A stretch of DNA of 13,603 nt, from positions 1 to 13,603 of the forward strand of contig JAPWUY010000009.1 in assembly GCA_028275295.1 (NCBI GenBank), in the 5' to 3' direction. Below the pieces are notes generated by a model. It saw nothing but the letters and a program-made list of their open reading frames with translations. It was not told the origin of the DNA and ran no database searches. Below are positions 7,265 to 13,603 of this stretch, piece by piece. Origin of the DNA: Thermodesulfobacteriota bacterium. Lineage in GTDB: Bacteria; Desulfobacterota; Desulfocorpusculales; Desulfocorpusculum. Position numbers and translations under genes: made by a program. Numbering within the stretch: the first letter of the stretch is position 1; each line of letters opens with the position of its first letter.

Positions 7265-7606
7265 ATGGCGGGCAATGGGTTCTTGTTCTCGGGTGTGGCT
7301 GCAGCTGCCAAGGGTCTCCTTCCGAACGGGGTTCTGGCCCACTGGGGCGGGCCCCACTGGTTTTGGGGGCCTTGGCCTTGGATGACGGGGGATTGGGGGG
7401 TCTGGGGCTGGATCCATTTCCTCGCAGGAATTGGGATCAGGGTCCTCTTCATCGTGGCGTTGATAGCTGCGTTGCGCTGGCTTTTCAAGGCTGGCAAAGG
7501 GGGCAAAGGGGCATCGGGGGCTCTGGAGATACTCAAAGAGCGCTATGCCAAGGGAGAGGTGTCCAAGGAAGAGTTCGAGCGCATGAGAAGGGATATATTG
7601 GCTTGA
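7265..7606 (+). CDS. Small Trp-rich membrane protein with C-terminal SHOCT domain
   Basis: A 113-residue protein. Residues 27-52 are extremely rich in Trp, Gly and Pro (eight Trp in about 28 residues). A TM helix follows at about 52-75, then a Gly/Lys linker. The C-terminal SHOCT motif is at about 85-112 (core ILKERYAKGEVSKEEFE), a short helical module often found at the ends of membrane or oligomerising proteins. The start is certain: AAAGGAGGTG lies 6 bases before the ATG. The gene lies 83 bases after the ligase gene in the same direction, with a possible own sigma-54 promoter. It converges with the permease gene that ends at 7655. Function is not known. Confidence 0.8.
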   Translation: MAGNGFLFSGVAAAAKGLLPNGVLAHWGGPHWFWGPWPWMTGDWGVWGWIHFLAGIGIRVLFIVALIAALRWLFKAGKGGKGASGALEILKERYAKGEVSKEEFERMRRDILA

Positions 7607-7644
7607 GCTATCCTCGGCCCGGAGGCATCGCATGGAGATTTGGC

Positions 7645-7669
7645 AGGCTCCTTGCTAGCCGGGGAGCCT
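7645..7669. terminator. Weak hairpin between convergent genes
   Basis: AGGCTCC (7645-7651) pairs with GGAGCCT (7663-7669) around an 11-base loop at the junction of the convergent SHOCT and permease genes, overlapping the permease stop. No T tract is present on either strand, so termination here is only a possibility. Confidence 0.25.
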
Positions 7670-8197
7670 CATCTCGTAGCCTCTGCCCAGGAGTTTTTCC
7701 ATTAGGATCCCCACTGCTATGAAGACCGGAAGGGTGAAGGCCAGGCGAAGCAGGGAGAACTTGAGCCCCATGAAGCCGATCTCGAAAGAGATCATGGGTA
7801 TCTTCATGGCCGCGAAGGCCCCAAGGAACACGAAGATGTTCCTAAGGCTGCAGCCTTTCCTGCGGAGCATAACGGCGATGGGAAAGGCCGCATAGAGGGG
7901 CCCAGCGTTGAAAAACGCAAGGAGAATCACGAGGAGCATCCCCTTCAGGCCCGATTCATCCCCCAGCATCTCCTCAACGCGCTTCCTCGGGACCCACACA
8001 TCCACCAGGCCGATGAGCATGAAGACGAGGGGGAGCACCAGGATCATCTCCCCCGCGAACCTGCCGAACTCTCGCAGGATCTCCTTCCCCGGCTCCCAAT
8101 GCAAAAGCCAAGAAGCGAAACCTCCCGCCAGGAAAAGGCAAAAGGGAATGTAGCTCCTGAGTCCTACCCTCGCAGGCTTTCCCTCAGATCCTGGCAT
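7655..8197 (-). CDS. Half-size permease, second subunit (ArsP/DUF318-like)
   Basis: A 180-residue inner-membrane protein with about five TM helices (near residues 16-34, 47-69, 85-110, 118-143 and 147-170). It resembles the permease superfamily that includes ArsP, whose full-length members are roughly twice this size. The motif AFFNAGPLYAAFPIA in the third helix and the sequence KIPM...GLKFSLLR later are mirrored in the neighbouring gene (LTLPM...GLKAALLR). The two genes therefore encode paralogous halves. Its start overlaps the end of the upstream half-gene by 14 bases, indicating coupled translation and probably a heterodimer. With an ArsR-type regulator as first gene, export of a metal or metalloid compound is the likely role. 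The substrate cannot be read from sequence. Confidence 0.7.
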   Translation of the reverse strand: MPGSEGKPARVGLRSYIPFCLFLAGGFASWLLHWEPGKEILREFGRFAGEMILVLPLVFMLIGLVDVWVPRKRVEEMLGDESGLKGMLLVILLAFFNAGPLYAAFPIAVMLRRKGCSLRNIFVFLGAFAAMKIPMISFEIGFMGLKFSLLRLAFTLPVFIAVGILMEKLLGRGYEMRLPG

Positions 8198-8663
8198 AGC
8201 TCAACCCCATGAGGATGGCCACTACCACCGCCCCTGCGAGGCTCAACCCATTGCGAAGGAGGGCTGCCTTGAGGCCGAAAAATTTGGACTCCATGGGCAG
8301 GGTCAGGACCCCCACCATCATCAGGGTGGTGACGAATACCGCTATGACGGGAACGCTTGCCCCCTGCTTCATCAAGGTCGAGCAGAGGGGATAGGCTATG
8401 AAGCCCGGAAGTAGCACTATGGAGCCTATGGAGGCTGCCAAGAGAAAGCCCAGTGCTCCCCCCTGTTCGCCCAGCACCCTGGCTATGAGTGGGGCTGGGA
8501 TGAGATAGAGGGCCACCGCCATGAGGATCATCACCGTGAGGAGTGTGGGCATCACGTTGAGAAACATCCTCCCTCCTCTTTGGAGACCCGAGAGGGTCCT
8601 CCTGCGATCCGCCATGAAGGAGACCGCGAGACATAGAATAATGAAGATGGAAAAACCCCTCAT
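8184..8663 (-). CDS. Half-size permease, first subunit (ArsP/DUF318-like)
   Basis: A 159-residue inner-membrane protein with about five TM helices (near residues 2-18, 34-56, 71-94, 103-123 and 135-157). Its second half aligns by eye with the next gene (PM, then FGLKAALLR and a final VVVAILMG helix), so both derive from one repeat unit. The motif LLPGFIAYPL occupies the place of GPLYAAFP in the partner. The ATG at 8663 is preferred, with GGTGAG about 5 bases upstream. An in-frame TTG at 8696 has a closer GGAGG and would add 11 residues, so the start is not settled. Regulation is probably by the ArsR protein encoded upstream on the same strand, after a 207-base gap containing inverted repeats. 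Confidence 0.7.
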   Translation of the reverse strand: MRGFSIFIILCLAVSFMADRRRTLSGLQRGGRMFLNVMPTLLTVMILMAVALYLIPAPLIARVLGEQGGALGFLLAASIGSIVLLPGFIAYPLCSTLMKQGASVPVIAVFVTTLMMVGVLTLPMESKFFGLKAALLRNGLSLAGAVVVAILMGLSYARI

Positions 8664-8686
8664 GAGCTCACCACTCCGTGGGCATA

Positions 8687-8813
8687 GACCCTCCAAAGGC
8701 TCTCAGCTGGCTCCATCGGAGGCCCCGTCACTCGACGCCCCAACGGATGGGACTTGCTCGAGGCTCCCAAAGGTTTGGGGGAGTCTTCCTCCCCCAAAAT
8801 CCTTTGGAGGGTC
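8687..8813. repeat. Nested inverted repeats between arsR-like and permease genes
   Basis: GACCCTCCAAAGG (8687-8699) recurs as its exact reverse complement CCTTTGGAGGGTC (8801-8813). Inside this, TTTGGGGGAG (8774-8783) pairs with CTCCCCCAAA (8789-8798), and CCAAAGG (8767-8773) pairs with CCTTTGG (8801-8807). This gives a 17-bp hairpin with a 2-base bulge. The arm at 8801-8813 can therefore pair with either of two partners. No T tract follows on the minus strand, so a simple terminator is unlikely; a switchable RNA structure or transcript-processing site is possible. Confidence 0.65.
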
Positions 8814-8870
8814 ATCTCTTTGCCCTCAGCTCCTCACGCCTCAAAAGACGCGTGTGGCGAGGGACCCTGT

Positions 8871-9335
8871 TCAGTCCTTCTTCTCGGACTCGCAGGGATG
8901 CTCCTTGACCTCTCCGTGGCACTCCTTGATCTGCTCCGGGGTGCACTCCTCTGGCTTTCCCTTGAGCTTCTCAGGATGTTGGCAGCAGTCCGTGCAGCAC
9001 ATCTGTGGAATCCTCCTTTCTTCCGAGATTTCCTCCTGCTGGAGGATGGTTCGAAAACATGCCGAGGCCTCTGCGGGCCTTCGATCGGCCAAGGACTCGA
9101 TTCGTTGGGCGAGGCCCCTCAGGGCTTCCCTATTCACGATATAGTGGGTCCAGTAGCCCCGTTTTTCCCCCCTCACGAGCCCGGCCCTGCGGAGCACCTG
9201 CAGGTGCTGGGACACAGCGGCCTCGGAAAGACCGACCCTCTTTGCCAGGGCCCCGACACAGAGATCGTGGGTGAGGAGAAGCTCCAGTATGCGAAATCGA
9301 GTTTCGTCCCCGAGGGCCTTGAGAAGGGCTATCAT
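8871..9335 (-). CDS. ArsR/SmtB-family regulator with cysteine-rich C-terminal tail
   Basis: A 154-residue winged-helix repressor. The DNA-binding domain is at about residues 5-70. It shows the ArsR signature start ALGDETRFRILELL, the recognition helix in SEAAVSQHLQVLRRAGLV, and the wing GYWTHYIV. Only one Cys (Cys26) lies in the helix where classical ArsR has CVC. The C-terminal extension from about residue 110 is unusual: CC at 113-114, CC at 117-118, then Cys131, Cys139 and Cys148, mixed with His and Glu. This gives seven cysteines in about 40 residues and should bind soft metal or metalloid ions. Start: ATG at 9335 with GGAG about 10 bases upstream. It is first in a minus-strand unit with two half-permeases and probably represses its own promoter. 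Confidence 0.88.
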   Translation of the reverse strand: MIALLKALGDETRFRILELLLTHDLCVGALAKRVGLSEAAVSQHLQVLRRAGLVRGEKRGYWTHYIVNREALRGLAQRIESLADRRPAEASACFRTILQQEEISEERRIPQMCCTDCCQHPEKLKGKPEECTPEQIKECHGEVKEHPCESEKKD

Positions 9336-9373
9336 CTGGCACCGGCTCCGATCAATTCAGTCGTCACTTCTTT

Positions 9374-9402
9374 ATTTTAGTACTGGCCGATACAGTTGTC
9401 AA
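9374..9402 (-). promoter_or_regulatory. Sigma-70 type promoter of the arsR-permease unit
   Basis: On the minus strand TTGACA (9402-9397) is followed after exactly 17 bases by TAAAAT (9379-9374). Six of six and five of six positions match consensus. Transcription would start near 9367, about 30 bases before the regulator's ATG. Confidence 0.75.
9380..9393. promoter_or_regulatory. Candidate ArsR operator inside the promoter spacer
   Basis: GTACTGGCCGATAC is an imperfect palindrome of the form GTAnnGG-CCnnTAC. It fills the spacer between -10 and -35 of the regulator's promoter, where a bound repressor would block RNA polymerase. ArsR proteins bind such dyads, but the exact site for this protein is inferred. 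Confidence 0.45.
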
Positions 9403-9589
9403 CTCCACGATCCCTTTCCGGGCAGGAAACTCATCCCGCCGCGGCATGGTCTCGCCAATGGGGGGAAAGCAAGCCCTTCTTGTCGCCATGGACATTTGGA
9501 CGAAGGGGAGTTAACGGCCTCAGTAAGATGATCGGGCGGTCTTTTTGGGGGGAGTTTTCTCGAGGCAAAACCCGCGGTCATTCCTTGTC
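9403..9589. other. Divergent intergenic stretch with no clear gene
   Basis: The stretch between the arsR promoter and the riboswitch promoter shows no convincing gene. Only the short dyad TTTCC-GGGCA-GGAAA near 9415 stands out, and it is probably chance. Confidence 0.5.
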
Positions 9590-9619
9590 TTGACACGCCC
9601 GGGCTCCGTGGAGTAAAAA
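9590..9619 (+). promoter_or_regulatory. Promoter of the cobalamin-riboswitch operon
   Basis: TTGACA (9590-9595) is followed after 18 bases by TAAAAA (9614-9619). The -35 is perfect; the -10 matches four of six. Transcription would start near 9626, just ahead of the riboswitch P1 helix at 9641. Confidence 0.55.
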
Positions 9620-9640
9620 GTAAAGGCTCTTTGGAGCGCC

Positions 9641-9835
9641 GTGCTCGGGTACCGTGAGGTTTAAAAGGGAAGACGGTGAGAGACCGTCACGGGCCCGCCG
9701 CTGTGAGTGGGGACGAAAGCCGCACGAGCCACTGTCCATCTCAGGATGGGAAGGCGCGGCGAGTAGGATGATCCACGAGTCAGAAGACCTGCCCGAGCAT
9801 GCTTCACGGACGTCTTCGCGGTTGAGACGGTGAAG
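9641..9835 (+). promoter_or_regulatory. Cobalamin (B12) riboswitch
   Basis: Conserved aptamer parts appear in the right order. GTGCTCGGG (9641-9649) pairs with CCCGAGCAT (9792-9800) to form P1. The core segment GGGCCCGCCGCTGTGA lies near 9690-9705, followed by GGGGACGAAAGCC and CACTG-type segments. GGGAAGG and a GCGAGTAGGATGA-type segment come next. The B12 box AGTCAGAAGACCTGCC is at 9778-9793, with A where GGAGACC is usual. A hairpin directly after P1 (CTTCAC/GTGAAG and CGTCT/AGACG, 9802-9835) fits P13, whose loop makes the kissing contact in this class. Binding of cobalamin should reduce expression of the downstream genes. Confidence 0.93.
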
Positions 9836-9846
9836 GAAGACTTCCT

Positions 9847-9880
9847 GCCCGGTCTTGGCCGAGAAGACCGGGCCTTTTTG
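9847..9880 (+). terminator. Intrinsic terminator of the riboswitch expression platform
   Basis: GCCCGGTCTT (9847-9856) pairs with AAGACCGGGC (9864-9873) through a 7-base loop, followed by CTTTTTG. This is a textbook rho-independent terminator lying just after the riboswitch. An alternative pairing of AAGAC (9837-9841) with GTCTT (9852-9856) would disrupt it, so premature termination is the likely control mechanism. Confidence 0.88.
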
Positions 9881-9956
9881 TTCCCGGCTCTTCCTGGCAG
9901 GGTCTCCTGAGCCACCGCGATGACTTCCGACTTCCTCGCGGAGCAGGAGGCCGGAG

Positions 9957-10301
9957 ATGAACCCCCACCCTCAAGACAGGATCCACACCATTTACTTGTG
10001 CAGATCGCCACAGGTGACGATGCTCGTATTTCTCTTCCTCCAGGAAGGGATCAAGCCAAGGGCCATAGCACGCCTCGAGTGGTCAACAGGTGCGGTCATG
10101 TTCGTGGAATTTCCTGAACTTCCTTGGGATGAACTCCAAGACCAAGTGAGAAGGGACATGCTCGCCTTCTCCACCCAGTACGATGCAGCCGTATCGACGA
10201 TCCACATTCCGAGCGGGTGCTCCCCGGAAACACTCTTGGGATGGATAGAGGCCGAAAAGAGCAGACACACGGCCTATTCGAGGGCCAAGGTGGATGCCTG
10301 A
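9957..10301 (+). CDS. Unrecognised 114-residue protein in the B12 regulon
   Basis: I do not recognise this protein. It is first after the cobalamin riboswitch and terminator and just before the outer-membrane receptor, so its expression should rise when cobalamin is short. The start is well supported by AGGAGG 6 bases upstream. It has no signal peptide or clear TM helix, though residues 20-29 (VTMLVFLFLQ) are hydrophobic. The sequence suggests a small alternating alpha/beta fold: strands near residues 11-15, 20-28, 46-52 and 79-84, helices near 57-74 and 90-103. Two cysteines are present (15 and 88). Codon use matches the neighbours. A cytoplasmic role tied to corrinoid uptake or salvage is suggested by context alone. 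Confidence 0.75.
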   Translation: MNPHPQDRIHTIYLCRSPQVTMLVFLFLQEGIKPRAIARLEWSTGAVMFVEFPELPWDELQDQVRRDMLAFSTQYDAAVSTIHIPSGCSPETLLGWIEAEKSRHTAYSRAKVDA

Positions 10302-10383
10302 AGAACGGTGTAAGGAAAAAGCCCCCTTACGGAAAGAGAGGCGGGGAAAGAAGGAGCCCGGTGAGGGAAAGGAGGGAGAGGTC

Positions 10384-12450
10384 ATGGAACAAAGGGCGAG
10401 GAAGGGTATTTTGGCTTTGGGTGCATTGGTGGGTGTTTTCCTATTGGAGCTGGGGCTTGCCCAAGAGCAGGTGCGCCTCAAGGAAGTGGTCGTCACCGCC
10501 ACTCGAAGCGAGGTGCCAGTGGAGGAGCTCGGCGTCTCGGCGACAATAATAACCTCGGAGGAGATCCGCGACAGGCAAGTGACAGATGTGCTGGAGCTCC
10601 TTAGGGATGTTGCCGGGCTCACCATGGTTCAAAGTGGATCAAGAGGGGCATTGGCCGAGCTTTACTTCAGGGGCACTGAGAGCAACCATACCCTCGTCCT
10701 CATAGATGGGGTGAAGGTGAACGAGGCAGGGGGCGGGTTCGACTGGTCCACCATCACCACGGACAACATAGAGAGGATAGAGATCATCAGGGGACCTCAG
10801 AGCGCCCTCTACGGCTCAGAGGCAATGGGAGGGGTCATTCACATAATAACCAAGAAGGGGCAGGGCCCTCCCAAGATCACCTTCTCCACAGCCCATGGGG
10901 GACATTCGGAAAACGGCAAATACATGGGTGAGCAGAAGCTGAGCCTCTCAGGGGGAAGTCAATGGGCGGGTTACTCCTTAGCCTTCAGCAGGATAGACGA
11001 CCTGGGGATCCTCTCCAAGAACAATGACTACTGGAACAACACCTTGAGCGGCAGATTGGACCTCTACCCCACGGAAAAGCTGGATGTGACCATGACTGGG
11101 AGGTTCACCAACAATCGCTTCGGCATAGCCACTGAAAATGGCGGTGATATTCCCGACAGGATCTTCCCCGGGCTGGACCCGGACCAGTATCAGGAGAAGA
11201 TAGATATGGTGGGCAGCATTGGGGCCAAGCTCCAGCTTTTCCCCTGGTGGGAGCACGTGATCCAGGCGGGTCTTCACAGACTGGACCAAAAGTTCAGGGA
11301 CAGGCCTGATGCTGAAACTGCCTTCGACTTTCCTCCTGGAAGCCGCACCGATTCGCTGGAGACAAGGGCTACCTTGGACTACCACACTAACTTCAAGTTT
11401 CCGGCTCAGGGGCCTGTCCGCTCCACACTGACATTGGGTTATCAGTTCGATCACGAGGCCCTGGATCTCGACGCCTTTTCCACCTTCCGCTTCGGCCCCC
11501 CACCTTTCGGCATATTCACCAGCTCAGAGAGGAGGGAGGCCTCAAGATCCAACCACGGTTACTACCTCCAGGAGCAGGTCACCATTCTGGATAGACTTCA
11601 CCTCACAGGGGGCTTCAGGGTAGAGGACAACTCCTCCTATGGAATGGAAGTGAATCCGAGGGGGTCCGTGGCATACGAGCTCAAGGAGACGGGGACCAAG
11701 TTCAGGGGAGCTGCTGGCACAGGAATAAAGGAGCCGACTTTTCTGGAAAACTTTGGCGGGTTTGGCACCATAGGGAATCCAGACCTCAAGCCCGAGAGGA
11801 TCTTCTCGTGGGAGATCGGTGTGGATCAATACTTCCTCGACCGAAAAGTGGAATTGGGGGTCACTTATTTCAGGAACTATCTCAAGGACCTCATAACATA
11901 CGTTCCCACCTCCTGGCCGCCACCTCCAGTGCTTCCGCCCAATTATTTCAATATCCAGGAAGCGGAGGATTGGGGGGTGGAGCTAGGGGTCAAGATCAGG
12001 CCTTTCTCTGGACTCACGGTGGGAGGAACTTACACCTTCCTGGACACGGAGGTCACCAATGATGGAGGGCTCGGGAACCTTTACTTTGCCAAGGGGAAGA
12101 AACTCCTCAGGAGACCCAACCACACGGGATCCTTCTTCGTCAACTGGGCGTGGAAGGGGCTCAATGTGAATCTCAGGGGCTCTTATGTGGGGCCCAGGGA
12201 CGATACCTTCTTCACCGTCTCCCCAGGGCCTTTTGGGTTCTATGACTTTGTGAACAGAAGAGTGACCAACCAGGACTACTTCGTCATGGACCTTGCCCTC
12301 TCATACACATTGGACCTGAGCTCTGGACCCATACGATCCGTGAGATTCTTCGCTAAGGGGAGAAACATCCTCAACGAGAAGTACGAGGAAGTTTACGGAT
12401 ATTCGTCCCCCAGGGCCAGTGCGATTGGTGGGGTGGAGTTTTCTTTCTAA
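10384..12450 (+). CDS. btuB: BtuB-like TonB-dependent outer-membrane receptor
   Basis: A 688-residue outer-membrane transporter. The signal peptide spans about residues 1-26 (cleavage near GLA-QEQ). A TonB box-like stretch VVVTATR follows at about 35-41, then the plug domain to about 155. Plug motifs seen include LRDVAGL, LYFRGTESNHTLVLIDG and IEIIRGPQSALYGSEAMGGVI. The remainder is a barrel with alternating aromatic strands ending in a terminal Phe (VEFSF), the outer-membrane assembly signal. Riboswitch control and the following cobT gene point to cobalamin or another corrinoid as substrate. The ATG at 10384 is chosen because the signal peptide begins there, with GGAGGGAGAGG upstream. An in-frame ATG at 10294 would add 30 highly charged residues and overlap the preceding gene by 8 bases. 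Confidence 0.9.
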   Translation: MEQRARKGILALGALVGVFLLELGLAQEQVRLKEVVVTATRSEVPVEELGVSATIITSEEIRDRQVTDVLELLRDVAGLTMVQSGSRGALAELYFRGTESNHTLVLIDGVKVNEAGGGFDWSTITTDNIERIEIIRGPQSALYGSEAMGGVIHIITKKGQGPPKITFSTAHGGHSENGKYMGEQKLSLSGGSQWAGYSLAFSRIDDLGILSKNNDYWNNTLSGRLDLYPTEKLDVTMTGRFTNNRFGIATENGGDIPDRIFPGLDPDQYQEKIDMVGSIGAKLQLFPWWEHVIQAGLHRLDQKFRDRPDAETAFDFPPGSRTDSLETRATLDYHTNFKFPAQGPVRSTLTLGYQFDHEALDLDAFSTFRFGPPPFGIFTSSERREASRSNHGYYLQEQVTILDRLHLTGGFRVEDNSSYGMEVNPRGSVAYELKETGTKFRGAAGTGIKEPTFLENFGGFGTIGNPDLKPERIFSWEIGVDQYFLDRKVELGVTYFRNYLKDLITYVPTSWPPPPVLPPNYFNIQEAEDWGVELGVKIRPFSGLTVGGTYTFLDTEVTNDGGLGNLYFAKGKKLLRRPNHTGSFFVNWAWKGLNVNLRGSYVGPRDDTFFTVSPGPFGFYDFVNRRVTNQDYFVMDLALSYTLDLSSGPIRSVRFFAKGRNILNEKYEEVYGYSSPRASAIGGVEFSF

Positions 12451-12459
12451 GGGGGGCTC

Positions 12460-13524
12460 ATGGGACTTCTCAGGGAGACAATCGCCGCGATCCAGCCTCA
12501 GGATCCCAAGTGGCGAGAAAGGGCGAGACAGAGGCTTCGAGAGCTCACGATGCCCCATTGGGCCCTCGGAAGGTTGATGGACCTGGCCGTTGACCTTGCT
12601 GGGATCACCCGCTCCATGAAGCCAAAGACCTCGAGAAGGGTAGTGGTGGTAATGGCTGCTGATCATGGGGTGGCGGAGGAAGGGGTGAGCAAGTATCCCC
12701 AAGAGGTCACGGCACAAATGGTGATGAATTTTCTGAGGGGTGGGGCGGGCATCAATGCCTTGGCAAAGGTCGCGAGAGCGAAAGTAGTGGTCGTGGACAT
12801 GGGAGTTCTCAATGAAATTGGGGATGTGCCCCCTGGGGCGAGCTTTCTCAGGAAAAAGGTCGCCCCAGGCACCAAGAACATGGCCCAGGGGCCAGCAATG
12901 TCCAGGGAGGAGGCCATAAAGGCTTTGGAGACAGGGATCTCCATCGCGATGGAGCTGGCCTCGAGATTCCATATCCTGGCAGCCGGGGACATGGGGATTG
13001 GGAATACCACCCCCAGTTCAGCGATCCTTTCGGTCATGGCTGGAGCGAGCCCCCATGAGGTCACAGGAAGGGGAACAGGACTCGAGGACCATGAGCTCCA
13101 GAGGAAGATCACGGTGGTCGAGAGGGCGATCTCGGCTAACAGGCCCGATCCCTCAGATCCCATAGACGTTCTCGCCAAGGTGGGAGGTTTGGAGATAGGA
13201 GGGATTGCGGGCTTCTTCTTGGGGTGCGCGAGGGCGAGGAAGCCAGCCTTGGTGGATGGCTTTATCTCCACAGCTGGAGCTCTAATAGCCAAGGCCCTCT
13301 GCCCCGCATCCATCGAGTACATGATAGCTTCCCACAGAAGCGCCGAGAGGGGCCACAGGCTGGCCCTGGAATATCTGGGACTCAAGCCCCTTTTGGACCT
13401 GGATTTGAGGCTGGGAGAAGGGACAGGGGCTGCTCTGGCAATGCCCCTGGTTGAAGCGGCAGCGAGGATATTGACGGATGTGGCGACTTTCGATGAGGCC
13501 AGAGTATCAAGGGCCTCCCATTGA
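12460..13524 (+). CDS. cobT: Nicotinate-nucleotide-dimethylbenzimidazole phosphoribosyltransferase
   Basis: A 354-residue cytoplasmic enzyme, full length for the family. It transfers phosphoribose from nicotinate mononucleotide to dimethylbenzimidazole (or another lower-ligand base), giving alpha-ribazole phosphate for the nucleotide loop of cobalamin. Conserved parts seen: MAADHGVAEEGVSKYPQEVT (about 65-84), NFLRGGAGINALA (about 90-102), AAGDMGIGNTTPSSA (about 174-188), and LGEGTGAALAMPLVEAA near the C-terminus with the catalytic Glu at about 320. It starts 9 bases after the btuB-like stop, with GGGGGG a few bases before the ATG, so it belongs to the riboswitch operon. Together with the receptor this suggests salvage of incomplete corrinoids and attachment of a chosen base. 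Other nucleotide-loop genes are not in the window but may follow. Confidence 0.95.
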   Translation: MGLLRETIAAIQPQDPKWRERARQRLRELTMPHWALGRLMDLAVDLAGITRSMKPKTSRRVVVVMAADHGVAEEGVSKYPQEVTAQMVMNFLRGGAGINALAKVARAKVVVVDMGVLNEIGDVPPGASFLRKKVAPGTKNMAQGPAMSREEAIKALETGISIAMELASRFHILAAGDMGIGNTTPSSAILSVMAGASPHEVTGRGTGLEDHELQRKITVVERAISANRPDPSDPIDVLAKVGGLEIGGIAGFFLGCARARKPALVDGFISTAGALIAKALCPASIEYMIASHRSAERGHRLALEYLGLKPLLDLDLRLGEGTGAALAMPLVEAAARILTDVATFDEARVSRASH

Positions 13525-13603
13525 GGGAAAAGAGGGGCCAAGGAAAACTCGAGTTTCATCTGGGCCCTATCAAAAGCCCTTTCCAGCGAAGGGGCGCACT
13601 CTT

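Noticed and set aside
8754..9380. Plus-strand open frame of about 208 residues opposite the arsR-like gene
   Set aside because: It is a shadow of a clear winged-helix regulator and includes the inverted-repeat region and the promoter.
12663..13559. 298-residue open frame on the minus strand opposite cobT
   Set aside because: It lies entirely against a gene with clear family motifs, has no recognisable domain, and long antisense frames are expected in GC-rich coding DNA.
13576..13595. Hairpin GCCCTTTC / GAAGGGGC near the window end
   Set aside because: It has one wobble pair and no T tract is visible before the window ends, so it cannot be called a terminator.
13521..13603. Open frame from TTG 13521, overlapping the cobT stop, to the window edge
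   Set aside because: Only about 27 codons are visible, with no match to cobS, cobU or cobC starts and no good ribosome site, so a next gene cannot be claimed.
1..13603. tRNA, rRNA, CRISPR arrays, insertion sequences, integrase or attachment sites
   Set aside because: Looked for and not seen: no regularly spaced repeats, no transposase-like proteins, and no cloverleaf or rRNA-like stretches were noticed by eye.

Overview
The window reads as a chromosomal segment of a Gram-negative bacterium. It carries a TonB-dependent outer-membrane receptor, several proteins with signal peptides and sigma-54 type promoter motifs. The DNA is GC-rich, with frequent AGG/AGA arginine and ATA isoleucine codons. 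Gene content (class III cyclase fused to TolB-like and TPR domains, corrinoid uptake genes, half-size ArsP-like permeases with an ArsR regulator) would fit the Desulfobacterota or a related deltaproteobacterial group, possibly thermophilic. This placement is inference from style and content, not from a marker gene.

Left part (1-1719, + strand): two tandem small periplasmic proteins of the Spy/CpxP/metal-sensor type, each followed by a GC-rich hairpin. Then come a doubtful small one-TM protein and a small zinc-finger protein whose Cys/His spacing matches zinc anti-sigma domains. No partner sigma factor lies inside the window. Next is a 631-residue membrane protein (1829-3724) with an N-terminal class III nucleotide cyclase domain, one TM helix, a TolB-like domain and TPR repeats.

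Middle (3725-7606, + strand): a 378-base intergenic region holds a near-perfect sigma-54 promoter. It precedes a tightly packed three-gene operon: a retropepsin-like RimK-associated protease, a membrane protein with an inactive transglutaminase-like domain and seven TM helices, and an ATP-grasp glutamate-ligase-like enzyme. Spacing is one overlapping stop/TTG and one ATGA overlap. A small Trp-rich SHOCT membrane protein follows, with its own possible sigma-54 promoter.

Minus-strand unit (9402 down to 7655): a consensus sigma-70 type promoter with a palindrome in its spacer, then an ArsR-family regulator with a cysteine-rich tail, a 207-base gap with an elaborate inverted-repeat structure, and two overlapping genes for paralogous 5-TM half-permeases.

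Right part (9590-13524, + strand): a promoter, a cobalamin riboswitch with a clear B12 box and P1 helix, a P13-like hairpin and an intrinsic terminator. They control an unrecognised 114-residue protein, a BtuB-like TonB-dependent receptor and cobT. This is a B12 uptake and lower-ligand activation operon that probably continues past the window edge. The most interesting items are the unknown protein inside the B12 regulon, the ArsR/split-permease unit with its Cys-rich tail and candidate operator, the sigma-54 control of the protease/pseudo-transglutaminase/ligase operon, and the orphan zinc anti-sigma-like protein beside two periplasmic metal-sensor-like proteins.
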